Assembly (NCBI GenBank): GCA_022570975.1 | Contig: JACZYS010000031.1 | Span: 1 to 8,239 of the forward strand | From: Candidatus Zixiibacteriota bacterium | GTDB lineage: Bacteria > Zixibacteria > MSB-5A5 > GN15 > FEB-12 | Direction of reading: 5' to 3' | Length of the DNA: 8,239 bases | In this document: piece after piece, positions 1-6,008 of the stretch | Position numbering within the stretch: the stretch's first letter is position 1 | Layout: the number at the start of each line of letters is the position of its first letter | Translations under genes and position numbers: made by a program | The notes under the pieces: model-generated | Database searches by the model: none | What the model was told of the DNA's origin: nothing | Seen by the model: only the letters and a program-made list of their open reading frames with translations

Positions 1-715
1 GAGCATCCCAGTCCGGGTCAAGCTTGAGAACCGAGGCGAGAGTGTCGGAAATCGACTCACCGGAGAAGGCCTGCCGTCCGGTCAGCATTTCATAGAGCAT
101 TACCCCCATGGCATATATGTCCGTTGTATGATCAACATTGGTAGAGCTGACTTTTTGCTCCGGTGACATATAAGCAAGGGTTCCCATGATAATATCGGTC
201 GAAGTCATCTCACCATCGGGAGTTCCGATTATCTGAGCAATACCAAAATCGGCAACTTTTGCATTTCCCTGACGATCTATCAAGATATTTGTAGGTTTTA
301 TATCCCTGTGGATGATTCCGTTTTTGTGAGCATAGTCTAACGCCTTGCAGACCTGAATGAAAGCCTCAAGCTTGGTCTCAAGCGGGATTTTCTTGGAATC
401 TATAACTTCCCTCAGTGAGGTGCCATCGATATACTCCATGACAAAATAATACCTGCCCCCGGCTGAACCTTTATCTATTACCTGAACGATATTGGGATGA
501 TTGAGACGGGCTACAACGACTGATTCTCTTTCAAACCGACGAACTATCTCTTCATCAGCAGACATCTTTTTGGAAAGTATTTTGATAGCAACTTCCCGGT
601 TCAGAGAATCCTGAATCGCCTTATAAATGACCGCAACTCCCCCCTGACCAATTTTACCGGTAAGAGTATAGTCGCCAATCTTAACTGTCTTTTGCTCTTG
701 GACCGCCTGGGACAA
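1..715 (-). CDS. Hanks-type serine/threonine protein kinase, N-terminal part (cut by left edge)
   Basis: Eukaryotic-like protein kinase that would phosphorylate Ser/Thr on partner proteins in the cytoplasm; its targets cannot be told. The 238 visible codons hold nearly all kinase motifs: glycine loop IGQGGVAVIYK (residues 22-32), ATP-binding Lys45 in VAIK, helix-C Glu64 in RFERE, catalytic loop HRDIKPTN (136-143, Asp138), DFG at 156-158, activation segment end GTLAYMSPEQ (178-187) and DIYAMGVMLYEMLTG (199-213). The C-terminal lobe end and any PASTA, TPR or WD40-type tail lie outside the window. I place the start at a TTG at 713-715, preceded by AAAAAGG nine bases upstream; the frame stays open further upstream but has no ATG before Met51, which lies inside the kinase fold. 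The gene begins only about 20 nt after a strong terminator. Kinase identity is certain, the start is not. Confidence 0.93.
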   Translation of the reverse strand, partial: MSQAVQEQKTVKIGDYTLTGKIGQGGVAVIYKAIQDSLNREVAIKILSKKMSADEEIVRRFERESVVVARLNHPNIVQVIDKGSAGGRYYFVMEYIDGTSLREVIDSKKIPLETKLEAFIQVCKALDYAHKNGIIHRDIKPTNILIDRQGNAKVADFGIAQIIGTPDGEMTSTDIIMGTLAYMSPEQKVSSTNVDHTTDIYAMGVMLYEMLTGRQAFSGESISDTLASVLKLDPDWDA

Positions 716-733
716 AATAATATACCTTTTTAC

Positions 734-772
734 AAAAAAAATTAGGGACAGCCAAATAACTGGCTGTCCCTA
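734..772 (-). terminator. Rho-independent terminator after the cohesin-like gene
   Basis: A perfect 12-bp inverted repeat (TAGGGACAGCCA at 743-754 with its complement at 761-772, six-base loop) is followed on the minus strand by eight consecutive T (734-741). It starts 24 bases after the stop codon of the cohesin-like gene. This is a textbook intrinsic terminator for leftward transcription. It lies directly before the kinase gene, so it also separates, or attenuates, kinase expression. Confidence 0.92.
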
Positions 773-796
773 TAATAATCGGCAGAAGTATAGGTT

Positions 797-1645
797 TTAT
801 TTAATCATTACCATCTTTTTGGTAAGAGAGCTGTTTCCTTTGGTTAGGCGGTAAAAATAGATTCCGCTGGCGTGATTTTTTCCGTCAAATTCAATATTAT
901 ATACACCGGTGCTCTGAAATTTATCTACCAGAGTTTCAATTTTCTGACCCAAGATATTGAATACTTCAAGATTGACAATTCCTGACTTAGGCACTGAATA
1001 CCGGATTGTAGTTGTCGGATTAAATGGGTTTGGATAATTTTGGTCTAAGGCAAAACTAATCGGGAGCCCCTGCTTGATATCATCATTAATCCCTGTGGAC
1101 AACACAACTTTGACCAGACCCGGATTAAATACCGGTGTTACAGAAACCTGTCCCTGATCATCAACAAGTTCTATTCTGGTCAAAAACCTGAATCCTCCGG
1201 TGATGGTTGTATCAAGATTTATGGAATCAATTGGCAAAAAGGCAACCGGAGCAAAATCAGATATTTTAAACATTATCGTAGCTATAAGTCCGTTTGTAGT
1301 CGAGATAGTTGGCAATGGAAGAACAATATCTGAAAGGTAAGTAATTCTAACTGTACCGGCATTCTGGTCAACATAGACTGCACCTCCAAAATCCTGAGTC
1401 AAAATTGTTCCATCAAACAAAACCGTATCAACCGAGAGGTAACTGTTGTTATACTTGAGCGGAACGGTCAGAGTTGTAAAGGCCAAATTATTATTTGATA
1501 TGCTAATTTGAATCGGTACAATTTCCCCGGCTACACCGGAGACTGTGTCTACAGAAACAACGCCGGTGTATTGCGAGTACCCCAGAGTTGGGAATGCCGT
1601 TAAAACAAAGAGGAACAGCAATACAGATATAACGGTTTTTTTCAT
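797..1645 (-). CDS. Secreted cohesin-like domain protein with type IX secretion (Por) C-terminal sorting domain
   Basis: A 282-residue exported protein. Residues 1-25 are a signal peptide (MKK, hydrophobic core, cleavage near YSQ). Residues about 29-181 resemble a cohesin/carbohydrate-binding jelly roll: VDTVSGVAGEIVPIQISISNN, then LKYNNSYLSVDTV and GLIATIMFKISD, typical of cohesin-type beta sandwiches. Residues 199-282 are a type IX sorting domain: LDQNYPNPFNPTTTIRYSVP, a central FNILGQKIETLVD and an ending ASGIYFYRLTKG...KKMVMIK. Family knowledge says such proteins cross the outer membrane by the Por/T9SS route and are anchored on the surface or released. The partner (a dockerin or a glycan) is unknown; many such cohesin-like domains in this group have no cellulosome link. 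The ATG at 1645 has a good ribosome site (AAAGGAAA, about 6 bases upstream). It is a single gene between two terminator-like hairpins. Confidence 0.9.
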   Translation of the reverse strand: MKKTVISVLLFLFVLTAFPTLGYSQYTGVVSVDTVSGVAGEIVPIQISISNNNLAFTTLTVPLKYNNSYLSVDTVLFDGTILTQDFGGAVYVDQNAGTVRITYLSDIVLPLPTISTTNGLIATIMFKISDFAPVAFLPIDSINLDTTITGGFRFLTRIELVDDQGQVSVTPVFNPGLVKVVLSTGINDDIKQGLPISFALDQNYPNPFNPTTTIRYSVPKSGIVNLEVFNILGQKIETLVDKFQSTGVYNIEFDGKNHASGIYFYRLTKGNSSLTKKMVMIK

Positions 1646-1860
1646 TTAATTTCCTTTCAATATCATCAGATTTTTTCCCTCACTTTTTGTTGTCAGATAA
1701 AAGTGATTCTTTCCATATCTGATTATTGCAAACAATATGCCTTATTAAGATAAAAACTCATAATTGTCATAATTTGTTTTAAGTTTGCAGATTTTTTTGT
1801 AACTGCATATTTCTTAATTAGTTAAAACGATTAAGACCTCATAAAGTTTATTTTTTCTCA

Positions 1861-1935
1861 AGACAGGCAAAATATGCAGGCAAATATTACTGCCGATTGC
1901 CGCATTGAGATGGCAATTTCTTGCATATTCTGTCT
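1861..1935 (-). promoter_or_regulatory. Structured leader element, possible three-way junction RNA
   Basis: The outer arms pair over 14 bp: AGACAG (1861-1866) plus AATATGCA (1871-1878), separated by a GCAA bulge, match TGCATATT (1922-1929) plus CTGTCT (1930-1935). Between the arms lie two smaller inverted repeats, GGCA/TGCC (1879-1882 with 1891-1894) and ATTGCC/GGCAAT (1896-1901 with 1912-1917), so the whole folds as a stem carrying two hairpins. I place it on the minus strand because a promoter-like pair sits immediately upstream and would start transcription at about 1935. It matches no riboswitch class that I recognise. It could instead be a protein-binding dyad in DNA. Confidence 0.4.
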
Positions 1936-1942
1936 ATAATAA

Positions 1943-1970
1943 AATATAGCTAAATGAAAATTCCAAGCAA
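1943..1970 (-). promoter_or_regulatory. Candidate promoter for the cohesin-like gene
   Basis: On the minus strand TTGCTT (1965-1970) is followed after 16 bases by TATATT (1943-1948). The -10 matches the sigma-70 consensus at five of six positions, the -35 only at three. The expected start, about 1936, coincides with the first base of the structured element, giving a leader of about 290 nt. The -35 overlaps the distal arm of the upstream terminator-like hairpin. Promoter consensus in this phylum is uncertain. Confidence 0.35.
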
Positions 1971-2019
1971 GCGCTGTTTATGTTTCTTACCGGAAAGCTC
2001 AAACAGTTTTCTTGGAATT
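1955..2019 (-). terminator. Likely terminator of the HtrA/pseudo-HtrA unit
   Basis: AATTCCAAG (1959-1967) and CTTGGAATT (2011-2019) form a perfect 9-bp outer stem, with an inner 6-bp stem CTGTTT/AAACAG (1974-1979 with 2001-2006) separated by unequal bulges. On the minus strand the stem runs into TTTTCATTT. The 5' arm overlaps the stop codon of the pseudo-HtrA gene (2018-2020). The T tract is short, so termination may be partial. Confidence 0.55.
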
Positions 2020-3475
2020 AGTTGTCAGCCCAGTCAGTTTTGACATTTACGAACATCGTTTTATTGTTTCTCCAGATGAAGAATATTATTTCAGACGGTT
2101 TTTCTTCTTCCGCTTGTTCCATCACTGCTTGTAATTCATCAACCGTGCTGATTTTCTGAGAGCCAATTTTCTGAATAATATCACCCCGAAAGAGACCGCC
2201 AACATAGGCCAGACCACCCTGTCTGAGTTCTGAGACAACCACCCCTTTAAAATTTTCATCATCCAAATCATTAAAGAGATAGTCTGAAAAAACCATGTCT
2301 CTTGCGACAAACTCGATGCTCTTGCTTTCATACTCATTGGCATCTTTAGCCGTGGTCGGTGTTTTTTCCAGTTGGACAAAGATGTTTAAGGTATCCAGTT
2401 TATCATCGGCCTGTCTGATAACTTCAAATTCCACTTCCGTGCCGGGACCCATTTCTGCAATACCTCTTTGAAAGATGGGCAGTTTATCTTCTTTGTCTAC
2501 TTCAATAGGCTGTCCGTTTAGTTTGATTAAAATATCACCGACTAAAATCCCGGCTTTTTGTGAGGGAGACTTGTTTACAACCTCATTGACTATTATGCCT
2601 CCTTCGGCATCAATTTTTAAGAAACTTGAGATATCTTCAGTCAGTGCCTGCAGTGAGATTCCCAACCAGCCCCGGTCCCATGTCTCCCGGTTTGGCGGGT
2701 CAGCAATAAGTTTTTGGAGCTTAGTGGAAGTAATTATACCCAACAGCGGCACCCCAAATTGTCCGAATGATTCAATAAGTCCGCTGGCATCAATGGATGC
2801 CTGAGAAGGGTCCATCAACTGTCCCAATATTCCAATAGCCTGATTGTCCTTGTTGAACAAAACCGAGGTCAACTGCATGGGACTGAAACCCATGGTCAGG
2901 TAAAACTCTTCCGGAGATTTTATAACCGATGACACCATGCCAACATCGGCTGCTATGGGAGGTTCAATAAAATCCGGCAGGAGCATATAAAGTGCAATCC
3001 AGTCACCTACATTATGACCTGAAGAATTTAAGAATTTTACCGGTTTGAAATCTTTTTTATCTGTTTTAATTTGTAGAAAGCCAATATTGGTAAAGCGGTC
3101 AACTCCAAGTAATTCTGCTTCATACTTTTCTCCGTCCAAAGTTTTGATCTCAATTTTTACCGGCTCGGATTTGATTGAGAAGCCTCTCATTGAGATAGAT
3201 CCTTCGGCACCAATAGAGCTGCCGTTGAAAATAACCATCCCTTCTTTGGTAACAATTGTCCCCAAAAACTGCTCCTCGTGCTCGGCCGAATTCATTCCAA
3301 AGGAAACTTCAATGGTTAAATCTACAATGACGGTAAAGTCAGCAATTTTTTTTTCTATTGAATTAAAATCAAAATTTTGAGCGAAAGCGTTATTATTACC
3401 GGCTAATAAAAGCAAAGTCAGAAAAACAGACAGAATCAGAATTATCTTAGAATGAATTGATCTTTTTGATTTCAC
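2018..3475 (-). CDS. Catalytically inactive HtrA-like protein (pseudoprotease) with two PDZ domains
   Basis: A 485-residue exported paralogue of the protease encoded just upstream. Residues 11-33 form a signal peptide ending NNAFAQ. Residues about 38-258 keep the trypsin-like HtrA layout but not the catalytic residues: the His position falls at Ser86 (VIFNGSSIG), the Asp at Asn130 (DRFTNIGF), and the NPGNSGGP serine loop has become SPMQLTSV, placing Leu202 at the nucleophile. Two PDZ domains follow, about 269-368 (RGWLGISLQ, SPSQKAGILVGDILIKLNG) and 385-478 (GGLAYVGGLFRGDIIQKIG). The start is GTG at 3475, overlapping the TGA stop of the active gene as GTGA; no good ribosome site precedes it, so translation is probably coupled. 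It is a full-length open frame, not a decayed gene. I infer a chaperone, scaffold or regulatory subunit of the envelope HtrA; no proteolysis is expected. Confidence 0.88.
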   Translation of the reverse strand: MKSKRSIHSKIILILSVFLTLLLLAGNNNAFAQNFDFNSIEKKIADFTVIVDLTIEVSFGMNSAEHEEQFLGTIVTKEGMVIFNGSSIGAEGSISMRGFSIKSEPVKIEIKTLDGEKYEAELLGVDRFTNIGFLQIKTDKKDFKPVKFLNSSGHNVGDWIALYMLLPDFIEPPIAADVGMVSSVIKSPEEFYLTMGFSPMQLTSVLFNKDNQAIGILGQLMDPSQASIDASGLIESFGQFGVPLLGIITSTKLQKLIADPPNRETWDRGWLGISLQALTEDISSFLKIDAEGGIIVNEVVNKSPSQKAGILVGDILIKLNGQPIEVDKEDKLPIFQRGIAEMGPGTEVEFEVIRQADDKLDTLNIFVQLEKTPTTAKDANEYESKSIEFVARDMVFSDYLFNDLDDENFKGVVVSELRQGGLAYVGGLFRGDIIQKIGSQKISTVDELQAVMEQAEEEKPSEIIFFIWRNNKTMFVNVKTDWADN

Positions 3476-4839
3476 TTGTGAGTCTCACTCTCATTTTTAC
3501 CAATTGGCAAAACCACAAATCTGGTAGCACCGCTTCGGTTTATTGTTAGAAAAACCTTTTCATCATTCTGCGCTGTTATATCGTCAAATTTTAAAATAAA
3601 ATTCTGAAATTCATCAATTTTGATATTGTTCACTTTGACAATAATATCTCTGCGTCTCAGACCGCCATCATCTGCCGCCACCGAGCTCTTGACTCCTTCC
3701 ACAAAAACCCCGAAGGAGTCTTTGAGATTATAATCAATCTGCATCTGCCGGGTGATATCTTTAACCGTAATCCCCCAGCCTTTGCATTCAAAAATTTCAC
3801 CCTGAAGGGCACCCAGTTCTTTTGATCTTATCTGAAAATTATATTCCTGTTCATCGCGCAAAACTTTTAGCTCTATTTCCGTCCCCGGCTCAATTGAGGC
3901 AATGAGAGAATAAAATAAAGGCAGCTCTTCTATGAAGCGGGCCGAAACTTCTTGATTGTTTACTTCCAGAATTATATCACCGGCTTTTAAGAACCCTTCT
4001 TCGGCGGGAGAATTTTCATCTATTGATGAAATCAGCACGCCTGTTTTTTGATCCATGCCAAAAAAATCTTCAAGCTCCTGAAGTGCCTGGCAGTGAAGCC
4101 CAATCCAGCTCCGGGTCATTTTACCTTCCGTCAAAATAGCTTCGGTGACGGCCTTCACCACATTAACCGGAATGGCAAAACCAAGGTTGTTGGCAAAAAG
4201 AGTGGCTCTGGAATTGATTCCAATAACTTCCCCGTTTAGATTTACCAGCGGTCCTCCGGAGTTGCCGGGATTAATGGCGGCATCGGTTTGAATCCAGAGA
4301 TTATATCTTCCTGTTCTTTCTCCACTTGGGAGGCGGACATCGGATGAAAAATACCTGTCTTTGGTTGAAATAACACCGGCCGAAACTGAACGGGACAGGG
4401 CCAGAGGTGATCCCATGGCCAGAACTTGCTGACCAACTTGTACTTTGTCAGAATTCCCAAGTTCGGCAACTTTTATGACACCATTATAATTACTGAGATT
4501 CAATTTTATTACGGCGATATCTGTCATTGGGTCACCCCCGATATACTCGGCCGTGACAATTTCTTTATCATTTAAAGTACAGTATATCCGTTCAGCTTTT
4601 CCGGCCACATGATAATTGGTGACCACGTATCCATCTTTATGGAAAATTACTCCGGAACCAACTACTGACTGTTTTTCCAGTTCCCCGGTATGATAATTTT
4701 TTATGATTGGCTGAATGTGAACCAGAGCCGGCAATACTTTGTCACGAGCGAAGAATATTTGTTCCTGCATATCCAAGGCCGAGTATGAGGTCGGAGGTGA
4801 AAGAAGAAATATTGCTAATAGGAATGTGGTCGGTCTCAT
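3472..4839 (-). CDS. htrA: Periplasmic serine protease of the HtrA/DegP family, two PDZ domains
   Basis: Envelope quality-control protease/chaperone expected to degrade or hold misfolded exported proteins. Numbering from the ATG at 4839 (455 residues): signal peptide 1-20 (MRPTTFLLAIFLL, cleavage near SYSA); trypsin-like domain about 30-238 with catalytic His77 (TNYHVAG), Asp107 (DPMTDIAVIKL) and Ser194 (NPGNSGGPL), all intact; PDZ1 about 244-340 (SWIGLHCQ, SPAEEGFLKAGDIILEVNN); PDZ2 about 353-447 (GWGITVKD, DDGGLRRRDIIVKVNN). Length and two-PDZ layout fit the DegP/DegQ/MucD type. The frame can be extended nine codons to a TTG at 4866, but the ATG has GGAG ten bases upstream and begins a clean signal peptide, so I prefer it. 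Its stop overlaps the start of the pseudo-HtrA gene, which makes the pair a translationally coupled unit. Confidence 0.95.
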   Translation of the reverse strand: MRPTTFLLAIFLLSPPTSYSALDMQEQIFFARDKVLPALVHIQPIIKNYHTGELEKQSVVGSGVIFHKDGYVVTNYHVAGKAERIYCTLNDKEIVTAEYIGGDPMTDIAVIKLNLSNYNGVIKVAELGNSDKVQVGQQVLAMGSPLALSRSVSAGVISTKDRYFSSDVRLPSGERTGRYNLWIQTDAAINPGNSGGPLVNLNGEVIGINSRATLFANNLGFAIPVNVVKAVTEAILTEGKMTRSWIGLHCQALQELEDFFGMDQKTGVLISSIDENSPAEEGFLKAGDIILEVNNQEVSARFIEELPLFYSLIASIEPGTEIELKVLRDEQEYNFQIRSKELGALQGEIFECKGWGITVKDITRQMQIDYNLKDSFGVFVEGVKSSVAADDGGLRRRDIIVKVNNIKIDEFQNFILKFDDITAQNDEKVFLTINRSGATRFVVLPIGKNESETHK

Positions 4840-4877
4840 GCTTTTTTGTCTCCAAAGTTTTAACAAGCTCTTTGGTA

Positions 4878-4908
4878 ATTATAAAATAATGACCTTTAAT
4901 AGTTGCAA
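4878..4908 (-). promoter_or_regulatory. Candidate promoter of the htrA unit (proximal)
   Basis: Minus-strand TTGCAA (4903-4908) and a perfect TATAAT (4878-4883), separated by 19 bases, slightly longer than ideal. Transcription would start near 4871, about 32 bases before the chosen ATG at 4839. The 187-bp gap to the preceding gene supports a separate promoter here. Confidence 0.4.
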
Positions 4909-4946
4909 GGAATTATCCCTGAACGGCCATTATTTAGTCAAACATG

Positions 4947-4976
4947 AGTATAACAGACTTTTTATGTTATCTGCAA
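4947..4976 (-). promoter_or_regulatory. Candidate promoter of the htrA unit (distal, extended -10)
   Basis: Minus-strand TTGCAG (4971-4976), 18 bases, then TATACT (4947-4952) preceded by an extended TG one base upstream. The -10 matches the consensus at five of six positions. It lies about 70 bases upstream of the proximal candidate, so the unit may have two start sites. Confidence 0.35.
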
Positions 4977-5026
4977 GCTGATAATTCTCAAGTAGATACT
5001 AATCAACCCAAGAATTTCTGTTTGGC

Positions 5027-5884
5027 TTATCTTTTCCAGTACAAATCAGCCGAGCCGAGTCCAATTTCAAGTCTAATAATAATTTTGTCATCGGCATCTT
5101 CAAACCCGGGAGATTCATAAATATCGTCTTCAATTTCATATAAATCTTCATTATGAAAATCAATTGAGGAAAGCCAGTTTGATCCGTCAACCTCAATTCT
5201 GACCGGTACATTTTTTGGGAGAATAATCTCTACCGAGCCAAGCCCGATTTCTAAATCAACTCTAGAGATACCATTGTATTTTCCCCTCAAGTCGATTTCA
5301 AAACTGCCAACTCCGCCGTCAAAATTGAATTCATCAAAATTTGCGTTGCCCAAAGAGATTAGTTCAAGCGAGCAGGCACCGGCATCAATATCAATTTCCC
5401 TGAGGCGAATAGGATTCTTCTTGGAAAAACTGATAGTGCCTGAGGCGGCACCGACATCAATATTTAGCTCACTCAGTTTAAGCCCGCCTAATTCCATTTC
5501 TATCTCACAAGCGCCTATATCAAGAGATAATTCCGTAGGATAGTTTCTTGAAAGAGTTATGTCCCAACTGTTGTCGTCTGTATCAATACTATAATTCCTT
5601 TTGTTGTCACTGACTAACTCCAAATAACCGGTTGATCCTTTTTCTTCATAATGAACTTCAGCATCAATTTTCCGGGAATCATACTCAGCTTTTACAATAG
5701 CAGCTTCTTCAATATCTTTTGAAATTACTCGGAACACGCCAGCGGCAAGGTCTGCATTTATTACCAGTCTTTTGGCATTTTTTATCTTAACATTCTCATT
5801 AATATCAACCCATCTGGGGGTTCTGGCGTAGATTGTAGCAAATGACAGCAAAACAGCAACTAATATTAGTATTAGCTTTTTCAT
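5027..5884 (-). CDS. Secreted beta-repeat protein, LiaF-like / toast-rack (DUF2154) type
   Basis: A 285-residue exported protein of unknown molecular role. Residues 1-20 are a signal peptide (MKKLILILVAVLLSFATIYA). The mature part is a run of beta rungs about 22-23 residues apart built on a hydrophobic-acidic-Gly pattern: LDIGACEIEM, IDVGAASGTI, IDAGACSLEL, FDGGVGSFEI, LEIGLGSVEI and, at the C-terminus, LEIGLGSADLYWK. This ending, with VPVRIEVDGSN before it, resembles the C-terminal domain of LiaF, linked to cell-envelope stress responses in Firmicutes; in Gram-negatives such proteins are mostly uncharacterised. The frame can begin at an ATG at 5902, but that has no ribosome site; the ATG at 5884 has AAGAG ten bases upstream and starts a clean signal peptide. 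It sits between the bactofilin-like gene and htrA, and a perfect 15-bp palindrome lies 37 bases upstream. Confidence 0.82.
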   Translation of the reverse strand: MKKLILILVAVLLSFATIYARTPRWVDINENVKIKNAKRLVINADLAAGVFRVISKDIEEAAIVKAEYDSRKIDAEVHYEEKGSTGYLELVSDNKRNYSIDTDDNSWDITLSRNYPTELSLDIGACEIEMELGGLKLSELNIDVGAASGTISFSKKNPIRLREIDIDAGACSLELISLGNANFDEFNFDGGVGSFEIDLRGKYNGISRVDLEIGLGSVEIILPKNVPVRIEVDGSNWLSSIDFHNEDLYEIEDDIYESPGFEDADDKIIIRLEIGLGSADLYWKR

Positions 5885-5921
5885 AATTTTCACTCTTTTC
5901 ATTAAATAATGATTCTTTTGA

Positions 5922-5936
5922 CTATCGTTACGATAG
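5922..5936. promoter_or_regulatory. Perfect 15-bp palindrome, candidate operator of the LiaF-like gene
   Basis: CTATCGT-T-ACGATAG is a perfect dyad with a one-base centre, 37 bases upstream of the preferred start at 5884. On the minus strand a possible -35, TTGAAA (5950-5955), lies 14 bases before it, so the dyad covers the place where a -10 would be. There is no T run on either side, so it is not a terminator. A repressor site is inferred; the binding protein is unknown. Confidence 0.4.
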
Positions 5937-5960
5937 AAAAGGAGAATTGTTTCAAATGAG

Positions 5961-6008
5961 CTAAAATCGAGAAAATTCCAAGAAACTACTCTAAATCCGG
6001 AGTCTTGG
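5961..6008 (-). terminator. Weak terminator-like hairpin at the end of the bactofilin-like gene
   Basis: On the minus strand CCAAGA pairs with TCTTGG (6003-6008 with 5978-5983), and an inner CTC/GAG adds three pairs, with a five-base bulge in the 3' side. It is followed by AATTTTCTCGATTTT. The stop codon (5986-5988) lies in the bulge. The 3' arm and tail (CTTGGAATTTTC) are identical to those of the hairpin behind the pseudo-HtrA gene. The stem is short, so termination would be partial. Confidence 0.3.

Larger units (their letters stand above)
1646..2017. other. 372-bp non-coding region between the pseudo-HtrA gene and the cohesin-like gene
   Basis: No convincing protein gene on either strand. 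It holds, from right to left: a terminator-like hairpin behind the pseudo-HtrA gene, a possible minus-strand promoter, a 75-base inverted-repeat element, and AT-rich sequence down to the ribosome site of the cohesin-like gene. Four exact copies of AATATGC or its complement GCATATT occur in alternating orientation at 1734-1740, 1805-1811, 1871-1877 and 1923-1929. A weaker second promoter candidate lies at about 1744-1770 on the minus strand (ATGACA, 17 bases, TAATAA). Confidence 0.8.

Noticed and set aside
1911..1925. Sigma-54-like sequence TGGCAATTTCTTGCA on the plus strand
   Set aside because: The GG and GC elements are 9 rather than 10 bases apart, no plus-strand gene follows, and the bases are explained by the inverted repeats of the structured element.
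2475..3380. Plus-strand open frames of about 110 codons (2475-2804 and 3045-3380) opposite the pseudo-HtrA gene
   Set aside because: They lie opposite a clearly coding HtrA-like gene, have no ribosome site or recognisable domain, and have the composition expected of antisense shadows.
2018..3475. Treating the triad-less HtrA gene as a pseudogene
   Set aside because: The frame is intact over 485 codons with signal peptide and both PDZ domains preserved, and it is coupled to its neighbour; loss is limited to the catalytic site.
3478..3488. Short palindrome GTGAGTCTCAC near the htrA/pseudo-HtrA junction
   Set aside because: It lies in the last codons of htrA, is only five bases per arm and has no flanking signal; likely chance.
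4840..4866. N-terminal extension of htrA to a TTG at 4866
   Set aside because: The only ribosome-like bases are about one base from the TTG, and the extension puts a charged stretch before an otherwise standard signal peptide; the ATG at 4839 fits better.
4983..5016. Hairpin downstream of the LiaF-like gene (AATTCTTGGG with CTTGAGAATT)
   Set aside because: Three of ten pairs are wobbles, the loop is 14 bases and no T tract follows, so I do not call it a terminator.
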